DNA of 64,000 nucleotides from Coprovicinus avistercoris (lineage in GTDB: Bacteria; Actinomycetota; Coriobacteriia; Coriobacteriales; Atopobiaceae). The DNA is taken from assembly GCA_018714895.1 (NCBI GenBank), contig DVMQ01000017.1, positions 158,747 to 222,746 on the forward strand, in the 5' to 3' direction. Below the pieces are notes generated by a model. The model saw only the letters and a program-made list of their open reading frames with translations. It made no database searches and had not been told where the DNA came from. A program made the position numbers and the translations under genes. Positions 41,467 to 50,944 of this stretch are shown in pieces; position 1 is the first letter of the stretch; every line of letters starts with the position of its first letter.

Positions 41467-43749
41467 CTACTCTTGAGTGCTTTCAGTGTCTTCTGGGGTC
41501 TCTTCAAACTCTCCTTCGTCGTCTTCTTCCTGGTCAAGACGAAGCGGCTTAAAGCTTGCAGTATCACCACCGACAAGACGCTCTTCTGCTTCCTCAACAT
41601 TCTTTACGCGCTCTGAGCGCATGGTGACGGAGAAAATATCCTCATCGTCATCATCGTTCGATGCGGTGTGCGTCATCTTGTTTTGATGAGCAAAAGCAGT
41701 CTCAGAGAGAGGAATGCGAATCAGCTTATGCTGACGCTTTGTCTTGGCAAAAAGTGGAACAAACTCAAGCACAATGCTGGAGTTCTCGAGGCCATACCAG
41801 CGAGCAGGTGAACCACAGAGGCCGCGGATGAAGTACTTCACTTCCATGCAGCGCCTATCAAATCCGGAAATAGCTGTTTCAGGGGATAGGACCTTACGAA
41901 TTAAGCAGAAGCGGAAGTCTCCAACGGCACTGTGTTCGCGGTAGATCGAATACTTGTGATCTTGTGGGGTCAGCTGGCCGGACTGAATGAGATCGCCAAC
42001 AATTTGATAGAGATAGGTGTTAACGCGCTGGTTAACCTTAAAGCCCAGACGCAGTTGGATCTTAAATAAGAAGTCGGTATCAAAGCTATTGACGACAAAC
42101 TCGTGCGTAAACGGCTCATCAGTTACCTGTACGTTTAGGAAGTAGTAGGCCTTGGCACGCTTCGGACGCTTATCCAAAATTGAGTACAGGATGTCACGAT
42201 CGAGTTTATCGAGAGAAGAGTCGTTTGTCAGAAAGACGAGGTTATCAGCAAGCAGCGGATACGATTCGTCGTGGCTGAGATCAAAGAGCTGATCGAGATA
42301 CTTATCAACAGGTAGAAAGACTGTTTGAGTACGCTCTACGGCTGTGCCTCGACGCCAGACATACATAATGGCAAAGATGGCAGACGCCATAAGAAGCGTG
42401 ACATAGCCACCATGGAAGAACTTGGTGAGACTTGAGAAGAAGAACATGAACTCAATAGCACCAAAGAAGATCGCAAATGGTATGGCCAAAAATGTCTTAT
42501 GACGAATTTTGGAAAGATAGCTGAAGAGCAGAATGGTGGTCATGAGCATAGTGACCGTAATCGCCAGGCCGTAAGCTGCTTCCATATGAGCTGAGCTCTG
42601 GAAGAGAAGAACAACACCGATGCAGGCAACCCACATGATGTTATTGACCATGGGGATATAAATCTGACCCTTTGTTTCTGAAGGATAGTTAATGCGCATA
42701 TGAGGCATGAGGTCCAAGCGCACTGCCTCCGAAACAATTGAAAACGAGCCTGTGATGAGCGCCTGAGAAGCGATGATTGCTGCAAACGTTGAAAGAACAA
42801 CAGCAAGCACGCGCGTCTGCTCAGGCAACATTTGGAAGAATGGATTGAGATCGTTAATAGCTGCAAGCTGTTCACTACCACGATTGGCAATGAGCCAGCT
42901 GCCCTGTCCAAGATAATTGAGGATGAGGCAGACTTTTACAAACGGCCAACTTGCATAGATATTGCTTTTACCGACATGTCCCATGTCAGAATAAAGCGCC
43001 TCAGCACCTGTGGTGCAGAGAAAGACATTGCCCAATACCATGATTCCTGCAGCATTAAGGTTGCCATTAAACAGGAACATGATGCCGCGCAGGGGATTAA
43101 GAGCACGCAGGATTCCGAGGTTAGCAAAGATATAAGGAATGCCAGCAATTGCTAAAAACAAAAACCAAAGGGTCATGATAGGACCAAAGGCTTTGCCAAT
43201 TTTTGATGTGCCAGCTTTTTGCAAGAAGAAAAGTATGCAGAGGATGCAGATAACAACAATAATTACTACTTGCTGGCCATCGCCGATAAAACTGTAGAAG
43301 AAATCAATAGTCCTGAGGCCCTCAATTGCAGTCGTAACGGTAACAGCTGGAGTGAGGATGCCGTCTGCAAGAAGTGCAGCACCGCCAATCATGGCTGGGA
43401 TAATGAGCCACTTGCCACAGCGCCGTACCAGACTGTAAAGAGCGAAAATACCGCCCTCATTGTGGTTATCAGCCTTCATGGCAATGAGAACGTATTTCAC
43501 GGTGGTGATGAGCGTGAGCGTCCAAATAATGAGTGAAAGGGCTCCCAAGACTACGTCGGTAGTCATGGTGGCCAAACCGCCGTTGCCTGAAGTAATAGCC
43601 TTGAGTGTGTACATGGGGCTCGTGCCGATATCTCCATATACGACACCGAGTGTAACAAGCAACATGCCCGCACTAAGCGGTATGCCCGCCGACTTGGGTC
43701 GACGCGATTTTACGCCTGACGGGCGAGCGGGCGTAGAAACTGTTTCCAT
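41467..43749 (-). CDS. kup: KUP-family low-affinity potassium transporter
   Basis: 760 aa. It imports K+ with H+. The N-terminal half has about 12 membrane helices, opening with LGVVYGDIGTSPMY, the KUP signature, and GGIFALYSL and LADGILTPAVTV. A cytoplasmic domain of about 250 residues follows. The last 90 residues are unusual: an acidic low-complexity tail with NDDDDED and QEEDDEGEFEE runs that ends the protein. The tail is not part of the family core and may be a regulatory or interaction segment. Confidence 0.95.
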   Translation of the reverse strand: METVSTPARPSGVKSRRPKSAGIPLSAGMLLVTLGVVYGDIGTSPMYTLKAITSGNGGLATMTTDVVLGALSLIIWTLTLITTVKYVLIAMKADNHNEGGIFALYSLVRRCGKWLIIPAMIGGAALLADGILTPAVTVTTAIEGLRTIDFFYSFIGDGQQVVIIVVICILCILFFLQKAGTSKIGKAFGPIMTLWFLFLAIAGIPYIFANLGILRALNPLRGIMFLFNGNLNAAGIMVLGNVFLCTTGAEALYSDMGHVGKSNIYASWPFVKVCLILNYLGQGSWLIANRGSEQLAAINDLNPFFQMLPEQTRVLAVVLSTFAAIIASQALITGSFSIVSEAVRLDLMPHMRINYPSETKGQIYIPMVNNIMWVACIGVVLLFQSSAHMEAAYGLAITVTMLMTTILLFSYLSKIRHKTFLAIPFAIFFGAIEFMFFFSSLTKFFHGGYVTLLMASAIFAIMYVWRRGTAVERTQTVFLPVDKYLDQLFDLSHDESYPLLADNLVFLTNDSSLDKLDRDILYSILDKRPKRAKAYYFLNVQVTDEPFTHEFVVNSFDTDFLFKIQLRLGFKVNQRVNTYLYQIVGDLIQSGQLTPQDHKYSIYREHSAVGDFRFCLIRKVLSPETAISGFDRRCMEVKYFIRGLCGSPARWYGLENSSIVLEFVPLFAKTKRQHKLIRIPLSETAFAHQNKMTHTASNDDDDEDIFSVTMRSERVKNVEEAEERLVGGDTASFKPLRLDQEEDDEGEFEETPEDTESTQE

Positions 43750-43904
43750 TTCTATGGCTCCTTGTGTATGTACCGATACGGCTTATGTGGTTCCAGTCGC
43801 ATCGACGGTTATGCTTAAAAGCACAACACATCCATAACATCGTCGCACATTGTAGCAGCGACACGGAATATATACACGTTTCAGAGGCAGAGTCTTTAAT
43901 CTGT

Positions 43905-46328
43905 TTATGAGTGCCGCGGATACATCGGACGTTTTTGATCTTTCTTGTTGTGTTTTACCTGGGAATTGCGTCGATAATTTGCATTGGTAGAACGCGGCCT
44001 ATCATTTTTTGCTCCGGGCTTTTCTGTTTGTGATAGCTGCTTCGGCTGTGATGCTTTGGGAGCGCGTTTTACCAGATAGCAGTGGTGAACTTTGGGATTG
44101 CGCGCAAAATCTTCCGGGATAGTCTGCTTAGTAATGTCTTCGAGAACAACACCAGCTCGCGTGAGCTTTTCAATGTCCGGTTTAAAAGAGCGCAAGTTGC
44201 AAGAAAATACGCAAACTCCTTCTTTGCTGAGGATGCGGGAAATATTGATAAGAAGCTCAGCATGATCGCGCTGCACCTCAAAAGAGCGTTTACGCATGCG
44301 CGAAGAGTTGGAAAAAGTCGGTGGATCACAGAAGATGAGATCATAGCGTTCATGCTCGTGTCGCTGGTCGCTTACCCAAGAAAGAACATCTGTCTGAATG
44401 AAGCGATGGGTTTCTGCGGTAAAGCCATTGTGGCGCATATTTCTCTGCGCCCAATCCAGATATGTTTTTGAAAGATCAACGGTAACGGTGTTGTTTACCC
44501 CTCCATCAGCTGCATAGCAGGTTGCTGTTCCTGTATATGCAAAAAGATTGCAGAATCTGCCAGTGGCTGGGACGCGCTTCGCAAGTTCACGAATCATTGA
44601 TCGTGTTTCGCGATGGTCGAGAAAAATGCCACAGTCAAGATAATCATCAAAGTTGACTTCAAAAGTGAGGCCGCCTTCTTCAATGAGTTTGGGGCGTTTG
44701 TGGCGAGCTTGTTGTTTATGACGGTTCGAGATTGAGGCTTGTGTGTATTGGGACCCACCCTTTGAGTGTGTGCGAACACGAATGTACATATCATTCGTAT
44801 GTACGTTTAACACCTCTGGTGTAATGGCGAGAATGTCGAGCAGTCGCTTGCGAGCGAGGTCTGAATCAATTTCCGATGGTGCGGCATACTCTGAGATAAG
44901 ACACCAGCGGCCCGAAGGAATAAGCTCACCTCCTGCTGCTTTATTCGGTCGAGCAATTCCTTCAAACAAATCGATAGAGACGGCGTAATCAGGAAGATCA
45001 GCGTCATACACGCGATAGCAGTGAATATCTTCTCGCTGAGCCCATTTCCTCAGACGGCGATACATTTTTGTAAGTCGAGCGGCAAATTGATTAGAGGTAG
45101 GAATCAGGACAGGGACTATATGGTTGTCCCCAACGATCACCTGTACAGGATTTCCTTCACGCTCTGAGAGATGGTAGGAGCGCAATGTAGCCTTGCTGCG
45201 CGCATACAGAATCTCACTCGATTCGTAAGCTTGGCAACGAAGGGCTGCATCGAGCGTGCTATCTGAAGATAGAGCTACAAGAGGGGTAGAAGCTGGCAGC
45301 GTTTTACCTATTGTGGACGCGTTGCTCAATATGGAGGCTTGTAGCGGGAGATTATCGGGTTCAGCAAGCGTGGCATCGATAAGTGCCAGCGGGGTAGAGG
45401 GAAGCTGAACAATTGCATCTTGTAACGAAGACGTGTCATTTATAGACAGCAAGATGGGCTCGACAGCAATTCCTGCGCTTCTCAGAGCGCTTCTGATGGC
45501 AGATTCCCATCCACGACGAGAATCACATGCTATGACATGTACATTGCGTGCTGCTTGTTGCTCAGATCGGCTTTGCGCTTCTGCATAGAGTGCATCCCAA
45601 GCGCTTGCATCGTGATTTGCCCAAGCATCAAATCCCCAATGGGGGCGGAGAAGCCCAGGAGCACGATCGAGTGCTTGAGAAATACCTTCGATGACAAGGG
45701 AGCCAGCTCCGGCACAGCCAACAATAAGTGAAGGATCTTCATGCCTACAGTTTCGAAACCACTGCCCATAAGCCAGAAGGGCAGCGGCATAGTCGGCTCT
45801 GAGCTGGGGAAGACGAGCGTTGTTTTTGTGGGAAAGCTCCCATCCACGACGGAATAGCGCGTCTCCCGAAAGGTCGATACCAATAGCAGCGCGCTGCTCG
45901 TGAATACGACAAGCAATACGCAGATCTGGATGAGTGGGATCTGTGGCGATGCGAATGCCTGCACGCGAGAGCATACGATCTGCGATACCGTCTTTGGTGC
46001 GTAAAGCTATGAACTGTGTATTTCTCAGATTATCGTTTGTGCCATGAGCATCTACGGCGATGCTTTTGCCGCGCGGAATATGATGCTCCCATGCGATATG
46101 AGCAACACCTTCATAGAGTTCATCAGAATCAGTAGCATCAATGCGCTCAAAAATGCAGATAATGCGTGAGGCAATTCTTGACCAAAGACAAGCGCGGTAT
46201 CCATCTTTGATGCTGCCTGAAAAGGTTACCTGTCCGGTGAGAGCGCGTACTTGGGTAAGACCAAGAGATACAAGTTCTGCAGAAAGCAGTCTCTCAAGGC
46301 CCTTGGGGCAGGTAGCTACAAACTCCAT
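43905..46328 (-). CDS. rlmL: Bifunctional 23S rRNA methyltransferase RlmKL
   Basis: 807 aa, the fused form. The N-terminal THUMP domain plus methyltransferase makes m2G2445 and the C-terminal one makes m7G2069 (E. coli numbering). FVATCPKGLERLLSAEL opens the THUMP part. Around the middle VGCAGAGSLVIEG is SAM motif I of the first enzyme. FCNLFAYTGTATCYA is motif I of the second, with CDPPTFSNSS its catalytic motif. In most homologues the first motif reads DPxCGSGT; here CAGAGS is a variation. A Lys/Asn-rich tail follows the last domain. Confidence 0.9.
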   Translation of the reverse strand: MEFVATCPKGLERLLSAELVSLGLTQVRALTGQVTFSGSIKDGYRACLWSRIASRIICIFERIDATDSDELYEGVAHIAWEHHIPRGKSIAVDAHGTNDNLRNTQFIALRTKDGIADRMLSRAGIRIATDPTHPDLRIACRIHEQRAAIGIDLSGDALFRRGWELSHKNNARLPQLRADYAAALLAYGQWFRNCRHEDPSLIVGCAGAGSLVIEGISQALDRAPGLLRPHWGFDAWANHDASAWDALYAEAQSRSEQQAARNVHVIACDSRRGWESAIRSALRSAGIAVEPILLSINDTSSLQDAIVQLPSTPLALIDATLAEPDNLPLQASILSNASTIGKTLPASTPLVALSSDSTLDAALRCQAYESSEILYARSKATLRSYHLSEREGNPVQVIVGDNHIVPVLIPTSNQFAARLTKMYRRLRKWAQREDIHCYRVYDADLPDYAVSIDLFEGIARPNKAAGGELIPSGRWCLISEYAAPSEIDSDLARKRLLDILAITPEVLNVHTNDMYIRVRTHSKGGSQYTQASISNRHKQQARHKRPKLIEEGGLTFEVNFDDYLDCGIFLDHRETRSMIRELAKRVPATGRFCNLFAYTGTATCYAADGGVNNTVTVDLSKTYLDWAQRNMRHNGFTAETHRFIQTDVLSWVSDQRHEHERYDLIFCDPPTFSNSSRMRKRSFEVQRDHAELLINISRILSKEGVCVFSCNLRSFKPDIEKLTRAGVVLEDITKQTIPEDFARNPKVHHCYLVKRAPKASQPKQLSQTEKPGAKNDRPRSTNANYRRNSQVKHNKKDQKRPMYPRHS

Positions 46329-46624
46329 CGTCTGCCTTTCTTCATGAGGGGTTTTTGTGCCGCTCTTATCGATAAAAAATGGTTGTTATTAGAGAGATAA
46401 ATAATAAATGTAATGATTGTATCTTCATAAAGTGTCTGCACATGTGCTCACGTCCTTCTTCTCGCCGAAAACAGAGCGCGTTTACCCATGCCCGACGCAT
46501 AAATGGCACGTGAGCGATACCATGTGGTCTAGTTGGGATTGTGCTTGGTGTTCAGGTTGGTTCTATGAAGCACGCCTGTGACATCGTGCACCAAAGTCGA
46601 AGGATACGACAAAGAGGATGTCAA
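46329..46624. other. Intergenic region between rlmL and pgm
   Basis: About 295 bp between divergent genes that must hold both promoters. The only symmetric element seen is GCACATGTGC (46438-46447). An AT-rich segment at 46380-46432 could hold promoter elements. No small gene or known RNA motif was recognised. Confidence 0.4.
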
Positions 46625-48346
46625 ATGGACAAGACTATTGAAGAAAGAGTAGAACTGTGGCGTGCTAATGTGACAGACCCTGATCTTAAAGAGGAGCTTG
46701 AGGCGCTCGTAGCTGCTCAGGATGAGGATGGTCTTGTCGACGCTTTTTATCGTGACCTTGCATTTGGTACAGCAGGTCTTCGTGGTACGCTTGGCGTTGG
46801 TACAAACCGCATGAATGTGTATGTGGTGGCGCAGGCAACTCAGGGTGTTGCAGACTATCTCAATGCACATTATGAGAATCCTACGATTGCCCTGGCGCGT
46901 GACTCAAGAAACAAGGGTGAAGATTTCCAGCGTGTAGCAGCCGGTGTTTTAGCGGCCAATGGCATTCATGTATATGTTTATCCACGTATTGAGCCGGTTC
47001 CTACGCTGTCTTTTGCCGTGCGCTATCTGCATACGTCTGCGGGCATTGTTCTTACTGCGTCGCACAATCCTGCCATCTACAATGGCTATAAGGTCTACAA
47101 CGACAACGGTGGTCAAATTACAGATGAGGCGGCAGCTGAGATTTCTGCCAACATTGCTCAGGCCGATCCGTTCACAGTTGCTTGCATGGATTTTGACGAG
47201 GGAATCGAAAAGGGACTTATCGAGTGGACGCCCGAGGAAGTTCTCGATAGCTTTATTGAGAACATCAAAAAGGTTTCGGTTCCTGGTTTTAAAGCCTCTG
47301 ATGACTACTCCGTCGTTTATACGCCGCTTAACGGAACAGGTATGGAGCTTGTAACCCGTATCCTGAAAGAGATTGGCGTTGAGAATGTAACGGTTGTCCC
47401 AGAGCAGGCCGAGCCGAACGGCGATTTCCCCACGTGCACCTATCCCAACCCTGAGTTTCGTGAGGCTCTCGATTTGGCGCTGCAGCTTGCAGAGAAGGTT
47501 AAGCCTAATTTGGTAGTTGCTACCGATCCGGATGCCGACCGTATGGGTACCGCTATTCCTCACGACGGCGACTATGTATTGCTCTCGGGCAACGAAATGG
47601 GCGTGCTGCTTATGGATTGGCTTGCCTCTATGGCGGCTGACCGTGGTGAAGACGTTTCTCGTAAAGTTGCAGTATCCACGATTGTTTCCTCCGCGATGCC
47701 GGATGCACTTGCCCGTGATCATGGCTTCGAGATGCGTCGTGTGCTTACAGGCTTTAAGTATATTGGCGACCAGATTGATCAGCTCAAAGATGAGGGCGAA
47801 GAGGATCGTTTCCTCATGGGCTTCGAAGAGTCCTATGGTTACCTGGTTGGTACGCATGCGCGCGATAAAGATGCTATTGTCGCCACAATGCTTTGCGTAG
47901 AGATGGCTTCACATTATGCAGAGCTTGGCATGGACCTTTATGAGGCAATGGATGCACTTTACAAGAAATATGGCTACTACCTCAATGGCACCGTCAATGC
48001 TTCCTTCCCTGGTGCCGCAGGTGCAGAGAAGATGGCTCAGATCATGACCGATCTGCGTCAGAATCCTCCGGCAGAAATCGCAGGCTATAAGGTTGTTGGT
48101 ATGACCGATTATGCTGCTGGTGCCGAGATGCCACGCGTTTCTGGTTTGCAGAAGGAGGCTCCGCAGACACTTCCTTCCGCTAACGTTATCGAGTTCCGTT
48201 TGGAGGATGATAATAAAGTTATCTTCCGTCCCTCTGGTACGGAGCCTAAGGTGAAGGCATATCTCTTCTCAAAGGGTGCCACACGCGAAGAATCTGAGGC
48301 GGTTCGCGATAAGCTTCGCGAGGCTTCTGAGGCTATTCTTTCCTAA
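46625..48346 (+). CDS. pgm: Phosphoglucomutase/phosphomannomutase
   Basis: About 573 aa from ATG 46625, behind AGAGG; the frame is open to 46541 without a better site. It converts glucose 6-phosphate and glucose 1-phosphate. FGTAGLRG is the N-terminal substrate site, TASHNPAIYNGYK carries the phospho-Ser, DPDADRMG binds Mg2+, GFEESYGYL is the sugar loop and RPSGTEPK the phosphate site. It is the PgcA-like branch by length. It links the glucose 6-phosphate released by FrlB to cell-wall and storage sugars. Confidence 0.95.
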   Translation: MDKTIEERVELWRANVTDPDLKEELEALVAAQDEDGLVDAFYRDLAFGTAGLRGTLGVGTNRMNVYVVAQATQGVADYLNAHYENPTIALARDSRNKGEDFQRVAAGVLAANGIHVYVYPRIEPVPTLSFAVRYLHTSAGIVLTASHNPAIYNGYKVYNDNGGQITDEAAAEISANIAQADPFTVACMDFDEGIEKGLIEWTPEEVLDSFIENIKKVSVPGFKASDDYSVVYTPLNGTGMELVTRILKEIGVENVTVVPEQAEPNGDFPTCTYPNPEFREALDLALQLAEKVKPNLVVATDPDADRMGTAIPHDGDYVLLSGNEMGVLLMDWLASMAADRGEDVSRKVAVSTIVSSAMPDALARDHGFEMRRVLTGFKYIGDQIDQLKDEGEEDRFLMGFEESYGYLVGTHARDKDAIVATMLCVEMASHYAELGMDLYEAMDALYKKYGYYLNGTVNASFPGAAGAEKMAQIMTDLRQNPPAEIAGYKVVGMTDYAAGAEMPRVSGLQKEAPQTLPSANVIEFRLEDDNKVIFRPSGTEPKVKAYLFSKGATREESEAVRDKLREASEAILS

Positions 48347-48366
48347 GGATATTGTCGAGCAGTAAG

Positions 48367-48394
48367 CGAATGTAGTTTTAACGACATACATTCG
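48367..48394 (+). other. Upstream hairpin after pgm
   Basis: CGAATGTA (48367-48374) and TACATTCG (48387-48394) form a perfect 8-bp stem 20 bp after the pgm stop, in front of the main terminator. Confidence 0.4.
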
Positions 48395-48401
48395 TTACGT
48401 T

Positions 48402-48437
48402 AATGCCCCTGACTAACTCGGAGTCAGGGGCATTTTT
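48402..48437 (+). terminator. Intrinsic terminator of pgm
   Basis: AATGCCCCTGACT (48402-48414) and AGTCAGGGGCATT (48422-48434) pair over 13 bp with a 7-base loop, continued by TTTTT. Confidence 0.9.
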
Positions 48438-48533
48438 TGTGAGCGCATTGAACTGAGGAAATGCTTATGTATGCGACAGGCGTTCGCTCTCAGCCGGCTC
48501 TGTCAAATTCATACAAAGTCTCACAGAGTCTAC

Positions 48534-49718
48534 TTATTCCTCAGTGTTTGTTTCTCCAGAGTTTGAGTTGGAAGAAGTTCCAGAATTTGAGCTGGAAGAA
48601 TCTTCCGTATTTGAACTTGAGGAGTTATCGGTTGAGTTTTCATCGTCTGTGTTTTGATCTGCATCAGTGTTGTCTGCAAGATGAAGAACATAAATCTGCT
48701 CGCTGTACGAAGAGATAGTTGCTGCCGACCATGGGCGTTTTGCAACCTCGCTTGAGGTGGGGTCGTAGACATTTACCGTTTGATCTTCATTGAGACTGAC
48801 ACAAATGACATAGTGTGAATCTTCCGTAAGTGTGTCTGCGCGAACAAGGCAAATGACGGGGTGAGCATTCTGGAGTGATGCAACAATTTCTCCAGCACTA
48901 ACCTCTGGCGTTTCACAATACAGACCTATGCCAGCAGCTTCTGAGCTGAAGAACTCTGCCGTTGTGTAGGCATCTCCAGAGGCATAACCTCCATCAGCGG
49001 CAAGGGAGGCCATGTCTGCTGGTGAGCGGTCGTTAGATCCTGTGAGTCCCATATATGCCATAGACATACAGGTTGGACCCGAGCCTGATACTCCGAGAGG
49101 GAGCCCTGCATAGTCAACAAATCCCCAACGCTCATCCCAGTCGTAAAGCTCTGGGACTGTGCCTTGAGTAACCGTATCGGTGTAGGACTGAGAGGTCTTT
49201 TCGGCTGTTGGTACCTTCGAAACAAAATCGATAGCCTCAGGCTCTCTCAGGGCTAGCTGAACAATGGATTCATTCGAGTACTTATCGGCATTCTTAGCAA
49301 TTTCCTCGAGTTTATCAGCATCGGAAAGAGCGGAGTCAAGCTCGTTTGTAAGCGTATCGGAAATGCCGGAGGCCACACGTGCGTTTGATTGATCAACATC
49401 GACGGTCTCGTCTTTATTACTGGTGCAACCGCGTATGCAGCTAGAAACGAGCACAAGCAGAAGGATGACAATAACAATCGCTATTCCGCCTAGAAGCAGC
49501 AAACGCCTGTCGGGCAAAGACCGACCGTCGCGAAAGTTGATGTTATGTGATTGCAGCGAATACCCAGTGTCGTGCCGTCCTCTGAGCCTTCTGCCTTGTT
49601 GCTGATGTTGACGGCCTGATCCCTGGCGTGAGGGTCGACGTCCTTGTCCTGAGCCCTGCCGAGAAGAGCGTGCCTGACGTGGCCTGCGCTCTTGGCGTGG
49701 TCTTTCGGATTGTGGCAT
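48534..49718 (-). CDS. Membrane C39-peptidase-like protein with Cys-to-Ser change
   Basis: About 394 aa from ATG 49718 (AAGGGG before it). Residues 1-65 are cytoplasmic and very rich in Arg and Gln. One membrane helix follows (LLLLGGIAIVIVILLLVLV), then an outer domain. That domain has the peptidase C39-2 pattern: YDWDERWGF, GPTCMSMAYMGLTG, His in DSHYVICVSL and Asp in VYDPTS. The usual GCGPT nucleophile motif reads GSGPT here (Ser213, codon at 49080-49082). A Cys remains four residues on. The tail is Asn/Ser/Thr/Asp-rich low complexity. It may be an inactive binding protein of the cell surface. Confidence 0.72.
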   Translation of the reverse strand: MPQSERPRQERRPRQARSSRQGSGQGRRPSRQGSGRQHQQQGRRLRGRHDTGYSLQSHNINFRDGRSLPDRRLLLLGGIAIVIVILLLVLVSSCIRGCTSNKDETVDVDQSNARVASGISDTLTNELDSALSDADKLEEIAKNADKYSNESIVQLALREPEAIDFVSKVPTAEKTSQSYTDTVTQGTVPELYDWDERWGFVDYAGLPLGVSGSGPTCMSMAYMGLTGSNDRSPADMASLAADGGYASGDAYTTAEFFSSEAAGIGLYCETPEVSAGEIVASLQNAHPVICLVRADTLTEDSHYVICVSLNEDQTVNVYDPTSSEVAKRPWSAATISSYSEQIYVLHLADNTDADQNTDDENSTDNSSSSNTEDSSSSNSGTSSNSNSGETNTEE

Positions 49719-49937
49719 AGTTTGACCCCTTCGATCGATGCTGTCTCTATACCTCATGCAAGACAACGGTTATATATACGAATGCTTATATAAAGAAAAG
49801 AATAGCGTTCTTTCCATGTGGGCGTGCTGCAGGTCGGCATGCGGAGCAATAACAGGTTATCGTGTTATCGATAAAGACATAATTACGTAGCTAAGAACTT
49901 TCAAATGGCACCTATGCGGTGTGCAGGAGAGGTGTGT

Positions 49938-50360
49938 ATGGGCAAGCTTATCGAACAGTTTCTTAAATTTGGGGTTGTTGGAGTCATAGCAACCATTATC
50001 GATTTTGGTGTACTCGTTTTTCTTCATGAATGTTTTGGTATTGATCCAATCATAGCTGCGGCCATCTCATTTATTGTGTCGCTGATTTTCAACTACCTTG
50101 CGTCAATGCGTTTTGTATTTACGCATCGAGAGGATCTTTCAAAGGCTCGCGAGTTTGCCATCTTTCTCGTACTTTCAATTGTTGGCTTTGCTCTGAATGA
50201 GTTTGTCATGTGGGGTGGCGAGCTGGTGCTTGAGGATATGGGCGTCAACTATGATGGCGGACCTTACTATGTAGCGGTAAAAGTGTTTGCAACCTGCATT
50301 GTTATGATCTGGAATTTTGCGAGCCGTAAAAAGTGGCTCGATGCAAGTAGCGAGAAATAA
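49938..50360 (+). CDS. GtrA-family membrane protein
   Basis: About 140 aa from ATG 49938 (GGAGAGG before it). Four membrane helices are visible, the first in FLKFGVVGVIATIIDFGVLVFL, with the family motif NYLASMRFVF after the second and a C-terminal NFASRKKWL. GtrA proteins are small flippase-like partners in glycan synthesis that move lipid-linked sugars. It opens a three-gene membrane cluster with the Wzz-like and EpsG-like genes. Confidence 0.9.
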   Translation: MGKLIEQFLKFGVVGVIATIIDFGVLVFLHECFGIDPIIAAAISFIVSLIFNYLASMRFVFTHREDLSKAREFAIFLVLSIVGFALNEFVMWGGELVLEDMGVNYDGGPYYVAVKVFATCIVMIWNFASRKKWLDASSEK

Positions 50361-50377
50361 CGCTGGGCAGAGAAACC

Positions 50378-50944
50378 ATGGCTTGGTTTTCAAAATATCT
50401 GCGCCTTCTTCCAGCGGTAATCGGTGGCTTACTCGGGCTAATAATCGGGTTGATTATCGGTCTGAAGAGCTTGGGACTGCCTCTTATGCCTGGATCCACC
50501 ATTGAGATGTGTTATGTAGGGGTTGAGCAAAAATCAGATGCTCACTTGGTTTCTGCTCGTGAAGTTGCGCGAGATGTGGCGACATCTGCCATGATTCCAG
50601 CTCTTGTATCTACAGACACAACGCCATCAATATGGAATGTCGTATGGCTGGGAGATTCAGACCTAGTACTCATTGCTTCTGCACAAGAACAAACGGATGC
50701 GCTAGCTCGCATAGAAGCAGCAAAAGGCGACCTTGCTCAAGCAGTTGAAGATCACAATACCAACTTGGAGTCTTACGCGCTTTGCGATGTGGTTCCAAGC
50801 AATGAATTGGAGCATAGGGCAACTGGTGTGCTTATGGACAGACTTGCTTCAACGATTCTTGTTGGTACCGGTATTGGGGTCTTAGGTGGGTTGGCTGTTT
50901 GGCATATTCGGCGAATGTGCGCAGGGGAGGATAAGCGACTTTGA
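50378..50944 (+). CDS. Two-helix membrane protein, Wzz-like topology
   Basis: 188 aa, starting 17 bp after the GtrA gene. A Gly/Ile-rich helix (residues 12-30, GGLLGLIIGLIIG) is followed by an extracytoplasmic domain of about 120 residues with a short coiled-coil-like stretch near 100-125, and a second helix near 160-180. Helix-loop-helix is the layout of polysaccharide chain-length proteins, and the neighbours fit, but no clear sequence signature was recognised. It overlaps the next gene by one base. Confidence 0.6.
   Translation: MAWFSKYLRLLPAVIGGLLGLIIGLIIGLKSLGLPLMPGSTIEMCYVGVEQKSDAHLVSAREVARDVATSAMIPALVSTDTTPSIWNVVWLGDSDLVLIASAQEQTDALARIEAAKGDLAQAVEDHNTNLESYALCDVVPSNELEHRATGVLMDRLASTILVGTGIGVLGGLAVWHIRRMCAGEDKRL

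Noticed and set aside
43750..43904. Possible c-di-AMP riboswitch before kup
   Set aside because: The region is short and lacks the conserved ydaO-type segments.
46949..47857. 302-codon antisense ORF opposite pgm
   Set aside because: It is a shadow of the strongly conserved phosphoglucomutase frame: no ribosome-binding site, no recognisable domain, and a Cys/His/Arg-rich composition typical of reverse frames.
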